Part shown: piece after piece, positions 38,530-50,100 of the stretch
Position numbering within the stretch: position 1 is the first letter of the stretch
Layout: every line of letters begins with the position of its first letter
Assembly: GCA_020746105.1 (NCBI GenBank)
Contig: CM036618.1
Location: forward strand, 112,785,308 to 112,849,307
Origin: Trogon surrucura
Taxonomy: Eukaryota; Chordata; Aves; Trogoniformes; Trogonidae
DNA length: 64,000 bases
Reading direction: 5' to 3'
The notes under the pieces: generated by a model
Databases searched by the model: none
Seen by the model: the letters and a program-made list of their open reading frames with translations, nothing else
What the model was told of the DNA's origin: nothing
Program-made: the position numbers and the translations under genes

Positions 38530-38708
38530 TCATAGAATGGCCTGGGCTGGAAGGGACCTCAGAGATCATTTTAATCCAACCTCCCTGTTGTGGGCAGGGA
38601 CGCCACCTCTCGACTAGGTCAGGCAAGACGTGAGAACCGAACGGGAATCGAACCTGCGACCTGTGGTGTTTCAAGCACCACGCTCAACCCACTGAGCTAA
38701 ACTGGCCC
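38530..38708 (-). mobile_element. SINE: tRNA-Ile-like head with CR1 3' tail
   Basis: Read on the minus strand, it begins with a tRNA-like segment (38634-38708): an A box in TTAGCTCAGTGGG, a D stem GCTC/GAGC, an anticodon stem TGGTG/CACCA, and a B box GGTTCGATTCC. This agrees closely with vertebrate tRNA-Ile (for example AGCGTGGTGCT and AGGTCGC) but has a changed anticodon loop and a degraded acceptor stem. About 100 bases of CR1 3' end follow (TGGATTAAAATGATCTCTGA, GGTCCCTTCCAGC), ending CATTCTATGATTTTG. A head-tail SINE of this design, TguSINE1, is known in passerines. Transcription would be by RNA polymerase III and mobilisation by CR1 RT in trans. Confidence 0.8.
38634..38708 (-). other. 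tRNA-Ile-derived pol III promoter region of the SINE
   Basis: Internal A and B boxes with recognisable D, anticodon and T arms. Acceptor-stem mismatches, a mismatch in the T stem, the non-Ile anticodon position (TGA) and the fused CR1 tail argue against a functional tRNA gene. Confidence 0.75.
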
Positions 38709-41700
38709 TCAATGTCAGAGACACATTTTAATATAAAACTTCTCAGAGTTGAACTGGCTCTGAAAAGAATTAAGCAACTTTAATCAATTTTCTTGAGCTA
38801 CAGAGATATTTTAGTATTGGTAAAATGTGTTCCACAAGACACCTCCATTGCTAGTAGAGGACAGTTCCCTATATATAATGGACAGATCTAAGTTAAATGC
38901 ATTCCTTAACAACTATGTGCTGATTTGTACTGTGTACCACTATAACACATTTCACTTACTGGTATTCAACTCTAAGTTTTCAAGACCATTTGCTTCTGCC
39001 TTGTACGTGGCAAAAAGCAACAGTTTGATGGTTTTCTCACCTGGTGCTTTCCGTACTGTGGACTTCAACAGTGCTGTCATGTGTCTCTTACCAACAACAT
39101 CACATTTAAGCTCACACACAAGGATTTCCAGTCCCACTTGCTTATCGTCTATATCCATCTATTAACATTTTGCCAACTGAGGAATCTTTCTCCCCATTTC
39201 CTCTGGTGCCAAGGGTATTCTCCTCTCTCTCTCATGCTGATTTTACAAGGAATGCTCCCATGTTACATGTTAACAGCTGGTTTCTAAAAAAAAAAAAAAA
39301 AAAAAGTTATCTTTGCACTCTAGTTCTACCCCAAAAATCAATTAACTAGCTATTGAAATAAAGGCTCCAAAGTATTGACAACTCTCTCTTCAAAGTTCCA
39401 GAAATTAAAAGATAAAAAAATAAAAAATCCAAACCTTCTACAACTCCAAACCCTCCATCTAAACCAATTGTTTAATCATCAATTCATCTGCAGTATCTTC
39501 TGCTTGTTTTCTTGGATGATTTCCTTTTCAAAACCTAATAAAATTCCAGACCATTTTTCTCCATCTTGCCAGCTGATGCCGTCTGAGTTAGCATCAGTGA
39601 AATCAGTAGAGCTGCAACAATTTAAATCAGAAGTTCTTGTAGCCAGCAGTTGTTACAGATTTGACACATTATCCAGTACTACCCTGAATGAAGTTTCTAT
39701 TACACACTGTAGCATCACTATTTTAACCAAAGGCCTTGGTTTTAATCACCAAATTAAATGAAAATTAAAAAGATTTTGGCATCTCAACAAATATATAGTG
39801 GGATTTTTCTTAAATTTAAACAAGGGTAAATATTGTTTATTTTTTAAAGAAAGTAAAAATCACTATGATGTAAAATTTCTTAGTCACTACTGTAAGCAAA
39901 ATGTTTCACTCAATATTATAATAACATTGCAAAGCAATTTCCTGTTTTCTTTTGCACTATAGATTGTCTCACTTCTTTTAGTCAAGCCAGTCAGACGTCC
40001 AATGGTTATTTTCACCTAATACACAAAGCCTGAAAACTACTTTTCCTTCCAATTCTGCTGCACAAAGGAAAATAATTCAACAACCCCCAAAATAATAATC
40101 AGTTGTTATGAAGGAAGATCCATTCAAAGCAGAAATCCACCTTTCCTTCATGTTAACCCATACCACACAACGCTATGAGCAGGCCAAAGTCTTTGAAAAC
40201 TACATGTTAACAATCGATTTCTTAAAAAAAGAAAAAGAAAAAAAAAATAGGTGGCAGATGCTCAGGATCTGAAAATCCAGCCAGGAATGCTTTAAGAAGC
40301 AAAACTGTTGAGCCTTTCTCAGCATCTGACTGCTAAAATGCAAGGACCTAAATACAAATTTAAGAAGGAAAGTTCTGCATTGCCTGAAGATTAAAGCTGA
40401 GGGGAAAACTTGCTGTCTTCCACAGTAAGTGGCAACACTCAGGGGAATGGGGCAGAAAGGGCAACTGTCTTCACTAGCCTACTTTGTTTATAACTAGTGT
40501 GAATTAATGGACTGGAGTTAAGCATTTAACTTTCCTTTAACGCTTTTATGGGCTACTCAGAGGATGCGAACTAGATGTCTCATGTAGCCTAAAACAACTC
40601 ACATCAACACCTTGCAAGCCTTCAAACAACTCTTCGTATTTTTAAGCTACACAATTTAAATAGCAATAACCGGGGGAGAAAAAAAAAAAAAAAAAAGAAG
40701 AGAACCCAAAATCCAGGAGCGGACCCTGGTTATTATCCACCCTCATATTCAGACTCCACAGATTTCCTTGGCAGTTAGGCACCTAAACGCAAATTTGAGG
40801 ACCAGCGTCTGCTTTGTAAAGGTACTTAAAGCTAGCAGTAGACAATGTAATGATTTTGAAAATCCCAGTAGGTCCTTTATCTTCATAATTAGTCACTTAA
40901 ATATCTCATTACAGTTGGCCCAAATTCTCAGCTGAAAGCAAGGTCTATGCTGATGCACACCACGCTCTTAAAAGTACTCCTGTTCGTGCTGACCTGGGTT
41001 CAGCTGACTTTCAGTGCTTTATCTCTGGTTTCACTCATCATAGAGGCGCCTGTCCGACAGAGTGGAAAGAATGCACATGATGCAGTATTAGCTTATTAGG
41101 CAGTAAGGGTAGACCACATAGTATACAAAAGCACCACCCTACAAAAGAGAGTCTTGCAAGCTGCAAGTTGTAAGGTAGCAGTTTTCTGCCAGAAGAGATC
41201 AATGGACTTTGCTCTAGATCTCCCTTTCAAGAGTTAGATCGTATTTGCTGATCTATTAGTCTAGTTAGATCTTGCAAATCTGGTGAGAAACAAGCCAAAA
41301 AGTCCCCCTGAGAAGTGAACCAACTTCACTGCTATTTGTCAAGTTTACTGAAATGCAGGTAAATCAGAATTTATAAGTCTTTAACTCCCCAGACCTCACC
41401 CCCTCTGACATGCTTCTAACTCCTTTATAAATCACCTTGAGTCATGTGTTGTACCTGTATTCAAGCAAGCACTGGGCCTGCAGGATTAAATTCCCATTTT
41501 CCTCTCTCAAACCTCTCCACTAGGGACTCAGTTCATTAGTCAATGAGTGATATGATCTATAACAAGTCAAATCTCTCCTTTTGCAGTCTATGTACACACA
41601 AGAAACGAGAGAGCCTTTTGCATGAACCTTCTCACTATGATGACCGGTGACTGGGGGGAAAAGAATTCAAACAAACAAGCCCCCAACACCCAACTCAAAA

Positions 41701-44108
41701 AAACTCCATTCACAATGAATCAACATTCAGGATTACCGAACTATAAGCCTTTGAGAACCAGACTAACTGCTGGTCACTGACAGACAGAATCTCACTGCTT
41801 TCAGAACAGTAATATCATTCCAGATGTTACGGTGTATTCATCCAACACATGCAGTGTTGTCACATATTGCATTTATTCTAATGTGATTCTAGGCAACATG
41901 AGCTCCAGTTCATAAAATAAGGATTTTACAAAGCTTAGACACTGATAGTCTAAATTCCTCTTGCATTACTACGCCCTGTGTTTCCAGTGGCCAGGCCTTC
42001 AGAGCTCTGGCTCAGCAGGCTACACCATGTACCTCAGTCACCTGAATTCCTTCACTTCAGAGCAACTGCCCTACAATAGTGAACACCAAACCCATACAAA
42101 AAGCAAGTTTTTTACAGTTGCAAGACAGAAATCAAGACCTGGCATCCTCTTACTAAATGCTTTTACAATAAAACTGCTACAAAATAATTCTTCAAACCTT
42201 GAATTGGCTACTTGAGAACTTCCAACACAGTCTGAATAACTCAAGTAAATTGGCCATGAAAATTTATCCGTACCAGCGCAGCGGCAAGTTATCATTTACT
42301 GTGGTATCAGTGCTCAAAGCTACTTATATTTTATAAAAGGAAAACGCTACTAAGGAGGTAGATGGCAGACACGTACCTGAAAATAAGCTTGGCAGAAGAC
42401 TGGCTTCAATAGTAAGCAAGCAAAGGACCATTGCTTACATCAAGAAGCAGCCAGTAACCATGGCCCAAATTTCTGTAATAAATTTTCCTTTAATTCCATT
42501 CACAGTTCAATTAAATCCACAGTTTAATTACTACAGCAAAAAAAAAAAAAATAATAAAAACTCACAACACTGATCAGGGTCACAACACCACATGAAATAA
42601 CTAAAATGCTTTTTCAGTTTTTAAATGAGGTGCCTGAAAAAAATACTCAAAAGAAAATTAAATCTTTCTATAATAGCGTTGCAAAATTTGCCAAAGACAT
42701 GTTTAAAATAAACATACCTTCACTTTAGTAAGGAAGCAAGATAAAACTTTAAAGTTGATTGGTAATGTTTGAAATATGGTATGGTTATATTTACTGACAA
42801 ATAGGAAGCTATTTAAAATGTGCAAGTATTTTAAAGTAATCTCTAGGCTTTGGGTTTTGACTTAGAGCTTTTCGTAGAAGTTTCCATTAAAGAAGCCTTC
42901 ATTCATATAAATAATCTTATGTGAAAGATGCTATAAGTAATCTGTTATTTCAGGGTTTTCAAGAAGACTCAAACGTACATCATTGCAATTAAGAACAAAG
43001 GGGGAAAAAATCCAAAATACAACAGCTTTTATGGGGAACTGATGGCAATCACCAGAGCTCATCGATTTTACTGTTGCTAGAGCACAAATTTATGTGAAAA
43101 CATTTATAGTAAACCATAAATATAGCTTAGAAGCCGTCAAAATATACAAGCCAGAATGAGACTCCTTCATAAAAGAGAGGAGCTCTAAACACAAGCATCA
43201 CTGATGTTCTGACAGGCTAAGTAAAATCTTAGCTACCTCATGCACAGCTGCTCCTCCGGAGCTTTGAGCAGCACTTACCCTACAGAGTATTGATTAAAGT
43301 GAATGCTGGGTTTCTGATCTGCAGTTGCCTCCTCTATGCAACTATATGTTCCCTGAGGTCTCAGATCCACAGGATGAGATATAATATTTTCCAGACAAAT
43401 TAACTCTGCCCTTATCTCACAAAATTCAGAGGGTTAAAATAAACACTAACACTCCTATGAAGGTAGAGGGGAAACATATTAAGGAGTCACCCTACCTTTA
43501 CCAAGACCTCTACTAATCTACTTAATGACAACAATTTATACACCAGTTACACACCTGATATACAGGTCTTGAAGATACGTGGAAGGTACGGCCTGCACCT
43601 CTTCTTGTTATAATGAAAAAAACCCAAAGATTTCTGTCTTGCTAACCCAGGATACAAATTTTTGCTTTGCTACACAGCGCTTCAAGGTTCTTATTGTATT
43701 TTATTAATTCAAATGAGGGCTTTGATTGTTTCAGTTACTCCTCAGGACAAGCTGGATGCCACACTGAGGAAATAATTTACCTGCAGCATGAGGAGATGGT
43801 AAATGTGCTCTATCTTCTGAGCTCATGGTAGGAAACAGTCTCTCTCACTTGATTTGGGAAAGGCCTTTGAATGAGTGGAGTGAATTTTCCAGATGAAGCC
43901 ACGAACATATTTTTATATGCACATTTTTGCATAAATGTCCACACTACTTTCAAGGAAGCAAAATATGCACAGCAAGGCTGTGGACAAGATTCTCTGTATG
44001 ATTTTACAGTGTGTTTTTTCATTGAGAGACTCACAGTTGTCTGTAGGAAGAAAATGTATGTTGAATTTAGTTTTGCCAGTTAAAAAAAAAAAATCAAAGG
44101 AAATAAAC
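38709..44108. other. Unique AT-rich DNA
   Basis: No recognised gene. Homopolymer runs at 39286-39305 (20 A), 40679-40696 (18 A) and about 42538-42551. These A runs have no retroposed body I can recognise attached to them. Confidence 0.55.
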
Positions 44109-44864
44109 CATAGAATCATCAAAGAATCATAGAATGGCCTACACTGGAAGGGACCTTAGAGATCATCTAATCCAACCTTCCTGCCATGGGCAGGGACGCC
44201 TCTCAACTAGATCAGACTACTCAACTCTCTGTCCTTGGCGCTTCAACATGGCGCTGAACACCTCCAGGGAGGGGGCAGCCACAACTTCTCTGGGCAATTT
44301 ATTCCAAAGTCTTGCCACCCTCGTACTGAAGAATTTCTTCCTAAGATCTAATTGAAATCTATTCTCCTTCAGCTTAAACCCATTTCCCCTTGTCTTATCA
44401 GTGAACACTCTTGTAAACAGTCCCTCCCCAGCCTTCCTGTAGGATCCCTTCAGGTATTGGAAGGCAGGTATTAGGTCCCCCGGAAGTCTTCGCTTCTCGA
44501 GACTGAACAATCCCAGCTCCCGCAGCCTGTCCTAGTAGCAAAGGTGCTCTGGCCCCTGGATCATCTTTGTGGCCCTCCTCTGAACACGCTCCAACACATC
44601 CATGTCCCTCTTATGGTGGGGACATCAGAACTGGACACAATATTTGAGGTGGGGTCTCACAAGAGCAGAGTAAAGGGGGAGAATCACCTCTCTTGACCTG
44701 TTGGCCACACTCCTCTTGATACATCCCAGGACATGGTTGGCCTTCTGGGCTGCATGAGCGCACTGCCGGCTCATGTTGCGTTGCTCGTCTATCAACACCC
44801 CCAAATCCTTCTCTTCAGGGCTACTCTCAACCCACTCTGTTCCCAGTTTGTATTTGTGCCTAGG
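44109..44864 (-). mobile_element. CR1 3' fragment, ORF2 C-terminus plus 3'UTR
   Basis: Starts on + with CATAGAATCATCAAAGAATC ATAGAATG, a variant terminal repeat. On - it encodes [40 protein letters not shown] and [20 protein letters not shown]. Two nonsense changes are visible against the 34.0 kb copy: Trp to TGA (about 44627) and Glu to TAG (about 44533). It is 5'-truncated close to where its sister at 34.0 kb is truncated. Confidence 0.92.
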
Positions 44865-46290
44865 AAACACTGACATGAGATTAAAACCAGATCTTGAAGC
44901 TGTGACAGGAATCAGAATTGGTCCCGTTAACAAAAGTTAGCGAATTACTTCTTGTCATATGTAACTGGCATGGCTCATTGTACTCCTGATTACCTTAGCC
45001 CATGGTCTAGCTGGTCTGATACTGACTCAATTTACTTTGGTTAAGTCAATGTACACCAGGCCTTACAATTTAGCCTGTTTTTCTGGAGGTGAATGCTTTA
45101 GACACAGTCATAATTTCTTCAATTTGAAACAGCATCATATATTTTAAATTAGCATTTAGTAAAAGCTACTTCATCCTGTCTATACATCTGTGACTTCAGT
45201 TGCTAAGAAAAAAACAAGTGAATCCCAAAAACAGATGTTGGCAGATAGAAAAATCTGAATGTGTCAGACTGCAGTCTTTATTAAAAATAGCTGGTTTAAA
45301 ACGTTACCTACATTTCACATATTTCATTTTCTTTGGCATTTAGAGCCACCTCTTCAATGGGCTTGGTTTTGCTTATGTCAAAGAAACAACTTCCTTTTTT
45401 AGAAGCCAAGCATAAAATATTATCTTTAACTTGGGACAAAGAGAAAAACCTCATGGCTGACGTAATACCCTACAGACTTGAAGTCCAGTTCAGAAATTTC
45501 AATGTACCTGTTGTTCCCTAAAGTAACCATACAAAACCTAAAAGTACATAATTCCTTTAAAACGTTTACTGGACAATAGTAGACTTGATAAGGTCCAAAC
45601 GTCTTATTATTATATGGAGTAGAATTCTTTGTGCCTGAACCATGAAACAACGTGTGATTATTGCTGCTGGTATTCCATTTCCTTTCCAGAGTTTAACAAA
45701 ATATTTGTACACTTCCATAGAGGTCTAACTCGAAGAACAAGGCATACTGGCATGCTTCATTAATAGCCACAGAGGCATGGCAATCTTATTAGAGCTGATG
45801 ATTTTGCACCTAAATCAGAATACAATTATTTTACATCCTTATTAACTAATGATCTTTGTTTGCTTTTTTTTTTTCTAATTTTCAAATCTGCAGATAATCT
45901 CACACATTTGTAATACCTGCAGACTCATTGCTGAGTTTAGTCAGGGAAGAGTTTAACAGATTACTGCATAATAATCAACTTTATTAGCATTCTCCCTCTT
46001 TGGAATATGCTGTAAAAGGACTGCAATCTGGTACTACCAAAATGTAAGGATGAGAAGATCATTCAGTCCTTTTTTTTTTTTTTTTTGATAAGCAGCAGAA
46101 AATATGCCTGCAATTAGAAAGCTCGCCATATCAGCAGCCATTGGGTTAGATTCAGTATGCATTGGTTATTTTTTATTTGCAGATTGAGAAGAACTGCAGG
46201 GTACCACACTCAGCATCACAACGTTACAGCCTCCCCGGCACCACATTGCACGAGAGCTCATGTGTAGGAAATGCCAAATGTAGGTGGCAA

Positions 46291-46315
46291 GGGACTGGGG
46301 GGAGGGGGTGTGGGG
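46291..46315 (+). other. G-quadruplex-capable tract
   Basis: Runs of 3, 6, 5 and 4 G separated by short loops. It lies about 350 bases from the CpG island, a usual place for such tracts near promoters. The function is inferred. Confidence 0.6.
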
Positions 46316-46489
46316 TGGTGGTGTGTGACACACCTTACCTGACAAGCACTAGGCTAAAAACATACTCCCAAAGTCAATCAGAGCTACGCTGAGAAATAGA
46401 TGATACTCAGCTCCCAGCACAACCTTAACTCGGCCCCCTTCCCTCCTTCCCGGAGATTTGCATGACAACCGCTCACCCGACTTGCTCAC

Positions 46490-46585
46490 CTTGTAAAAAG
46501 AAACATTTGTCAGTACCTGCTATTATAAACAGACTTTCTTGAAAGAAAGGCCTACAAAAATAAGGGGTTTGAGATTGCAACATGA
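46490..46585 (-). other. Candidate first coding exon end at CpG island edge
   Basis: On the minus strand an ATG at about 46585 opens a frame (starts MLQSQTPYF, ends DKCFFLQ) that stays open for about 31 codons to a GTGAGC donor whose GT pairs with 46488-46489. An acceptor-like TTATTTTTGTAG within it gives an alternative reading as an internal exon. There is no recognisable family. Confidence 0.2.
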
Positions 46586-46639
46586 GGGAAGGCAGACCGA
46601 ACCCAGTATCACTTGCAGCACCAACAGCTCCTCCAAGTT

Positions 46640-47155
46640 TCACCCCGAGCCACGGGGCACACGCAGACGTGACCTAGTCCTCTCCTTCCCCTGCCCTTCA
46701 CCGCGCCACCCACCCCACCCAGACCCCTCACCTTCCCCGACCGGCACCCTAAAACTCCATTCCTCGGCAGCAAGACCTCACCCTGGTCCCTTCTCGAATG
46801 CTCTGAGCCCTTTTCCTTCTCCTGACCAGCTCTGACCTCCACGATGCAGCCCGGTCAGCAACCCGAGGGTGAGCGGCCGAGTCCCGCAGCTCGCGGCTCC
46901 TCCCGGCACCTCGGGGTCAGCAACCCTCGGGTTCAGCTTTTCCGCCTTCCCTTGAACGCCTGAAATTAAAGGAGGAGTCCTGGAAAAGCAGAGGGCTAGG
47001 CTGACCTCCTTTCAAACCCCCCCCGCCCCTCCTCGGGCTGTCGGAACAACAGCAGGTACCTAAGGAGGCGCCTGCGAGTCTGGTAGGGCACTCGCCCAGC
47101 ACCTGCGAGACGGGGCTCTTGGCTTGTGCCTTTTGTTTCCCAAGGGAGAGCGATG
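46640..47155. promoter_or_regulatory. CpG island, candidate host promoter
   Basis: I counted 32 CpG dinucleotides in about 515 bases at roughly 60% GC, in a neighbourhood that is AT-rich and CpG-poor. This meets the usual idea of a CpG island and is not CR1-derived. Direction is unclear. On +, an ATG at 46844 is followed by GGGTGAGC at 46867. On -, a strong donor (CAAG before GTGAGCAAG, junction at 46489/46490) lies at the island's left edge, with an open frame from an ATG at about 46585. A bird gene or alternative first exon probably starts here. Confidence 0.5.
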
Positions 47156-50100
47156 CTTCAGAGACCTGATAACTACAGATAGGTAAAAAGCAGGTTGCCG
47201 GCAGGTGCTCAGGAAACACAGTTTCCAGTGTGTTTCGCTAAAGTAAAATTTCTAGTTAACTTTGTATTTAGGCTTCCCTGATGAAACTGCCTCCCACGAT
47301 GGTACCGTGAGCACGATGTGCACGACTGTATTTTGCTTGCTTGCTTCTATAACTCCGTTTCTTTCTGTATCCACCCTGACTGTCTCCTCCCAAGCTGGCA
47401 TCTTGGTGTGTTGCTCCGTTGTAATGACTCTTTGGTAGTACTGCTACTTGCTATACAGAAAAACAAGGAGGAAACTGTAACAGCTCTTTTGGACCTTTGC
47501 GCTGATCTCAAGATGTTTTGCTACTATCGGGACTACCAGAAGTTGGTAGAATGGTAGAAGACGGAGGTTTCAGGCTGCCTCAGGACTAAAAGGCATGTAA
47601 TTCCAGGCCAAATCAAAAGGGATCCTTTTCCAAATCAAAAGGGATCCTTTTATGCTATCACAGCTGTTGCAAGTCCTCTACTCCAACATGGGGTCCACCT
47701 GCTGCTGTCGTCTCTTAGTATGTTGTTATTTCCACCTGACTTGTTAGATACAATAACAGTAGCGTCAGTGATGCTGAACATTGCAACTAGCTAATGGTTT
47801 ACCATTTTGCTTGGATGCTTATTTTCTATAATTTCCTGCCTATGAATTAGCATTTATCTTGCTGATAGGGACTATTATCCAGTCGAAATGCATATTCTAC
47901 TGAAACGGATCACTTAATTAAAACCATAGTGGGATTCTTATTGTGTAGAGAAGTATTTTCCCAATAATTTACAGTACACTGAGTACTATTATAGCTACAG
48001 GAGCAGTGCAGTATAATAATATACTTTGGAATAATAATTTGCACTTATACAGCATAAAGGTGGTTAATATTTTTTGAAGAGCACCACAGGAGGCACTGTC
48101 AAACTTGAACTTGTTTCATTCAAATTCTCCTGTGATTTGACATATAAATGTGTTTTCAAGTAATATTCCTACTAATTGCATCAGCCATTTTCTGACTAAA
48201 ATTTCAAAGAATCTCTGAAGAAAATGTTCAGTCTGAAAACTCTGAAACCATTCAAATAAAATAATTATTGTTTTTCCTTCCTTTTAAAATTAAGCTTTTT
48301 AATAAGCGGATTGCAGGACTTCAAAATTAGCAGTTGCCTGTTATTGAACTTCCAGTGGCATTTGGGGTTTTTTTTCTCTCAGACACCAAAAAGGGTAAAG
48401 ATTCACACCAATAGTGAAAAGAATTGGAAGAGTCACATGGAGACAATGGAAAAGAATTTTCCTAGCAGACGGCCCCAAACTTGCAGCTGCCAAGACAATC
48501 TCTGACAGTGCAGATATTACTTTAAGACTGCACTTTCATAAAAGTCACAACAATCGCAGAGGTGGTGTGTGATTTCCAATGGGGGAAATATTGACCTTTG
48601 TGACAGAAAATAAGAGGAGTGATAGAGAATAATATACTTGCTGAAGTAAAATAAGGTGCTTGCACAGTAAACATTAGAGCCATGCTGTGGAACATCCCTA
48701 CTTGAAACCAAATGCAATGAAAAATCTGTTGGATCAGCTTTGCACTCAGCCTCAGTCATAAACAAAGTGTAATTTCTTCTTTCATGGCTATCCCCTAGAG
48801 TTCATTTTTAGCTCATTTTAATCAATTTTATCAATACAGAGTAAAAAAAAAAAAAAATCTCCACATCTACTCATTTTATAGGACTGCAGACACTATCAAT
48901 AAGTGAAACATGCATGATATATTTTATAATGTGTTTTCTAAAACCTCACGTTCATCCCTTAATTTGTAAAAAATCTGTTTCTCCAGATGAACTATTAACT
49001 CAGAACTCCTCAGAGCTTCAAAAAACCCTGATGACTCCCCTTTTTTCCCTGCCCAATTCCTGTTACATCTGTGCCTGGTGTTCACTCAGAGCAACATGGA
49101 GATGCTGCAGCTCAGCTGAGGACCAGCCCTTCTTCCATCAGCAGCTCCTCAAACCACCCCGCTTCTTGGGAAGTTTTGCACCAACTCTTCTTTAACCCAC
49201 AGAAAGATAAAGACTTGTAATCATTCTTTAATATCAATGTAACTGTTGCTTTATGACCGCTGTCATCACTACCACATAGCTATATCTTTCACTGGCATCT
49301 GGAGGGGAGACCAGGAATCACTTAACACGGCACAGTGCAAAGGATCTCAACTGGACTTTTCAGTTTTCACAGCGAGGGCAAATGCTTTTCTTTTTGTGAG
49401 TAGGCATCAGGTCACTCCCTGTACACCCTCTCCCTTCATTACAGGATATCCTTCATTTAAATTTCTGGGCAATTGGAGTTTAACTCCAGCACTTTGACCA
49501 TTTCACAGAAGCAGTGAGTAGCTTTTAACTATGCATTCTATTAATATATGTTGAATCTTAGATCTGGTAAGAATAATCTGACGTAGAATCTCAAAGAGCT
49601 GATTCTTCAATTTCTTTGAAATTAAAAGCAAATCAAGTGTCTTTATGCCATTAAAATCTATCATTACTAAGGAATTAATTTTCTCATCTATGTTTGAACA
49701 ACTGGACTTAACAAGTACCAAGGTGATCATAAAATTCAGTGAGAGCTTTTACTGAGTTAATGGCAGTAAACAAACCTTTTATTTAATTAGTCTGTTTAAT
49801 TAATTTTTTTACATGAACAGTTGAAGAAAAAAATAATCTATAGTATTAGCCGAAAGTAGGAGTCGCATTGTCCAACTACAAGGTCACTTGTGGACCTTAA
49901 TAAAGGTCTTAATCACGCTAGTGAAAATTCTTACTAAAGCTAGTGAAAATCTTAGGAAATCTTACAAAGAGAAAACATACTACATTACTACTTAAACTTA
50001 TTTCAGAATGTTTCTCACGTCTTCAGCAATAAGATGTGTCATGAGAGAACACACAAGAAGTTAGAGGCACTTCTAGATTACGCATCTGTTGTTAAAAATT

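Larger units (their letters stand above)
44865..46639. other. Unique DNA with G-rich tract and T run
   Basis: AT-rich until about 46200, with a 17-T run near 46070-46086. A G-rich tract lies at 46291-46315, and an octamer ATTTGCAT at 46456-46463. Composition then rises into the CpG island. Confidence 0.55.

Noticed and set aside
38634-38708. A functional tRNA gene
   Set aside because: A and B boxes and arms are visible, but the acceptor and T stems have mismatches, the anticodon position does not fit tRNA-Ile, and the sequence is fused to a CR1 3' tail; a SINE head explains it better.
39286-40696. Long A runs as tails of processed pseudogenes
   Set aside because: No gene-like body precedes or follows either run; simple homopolymers.
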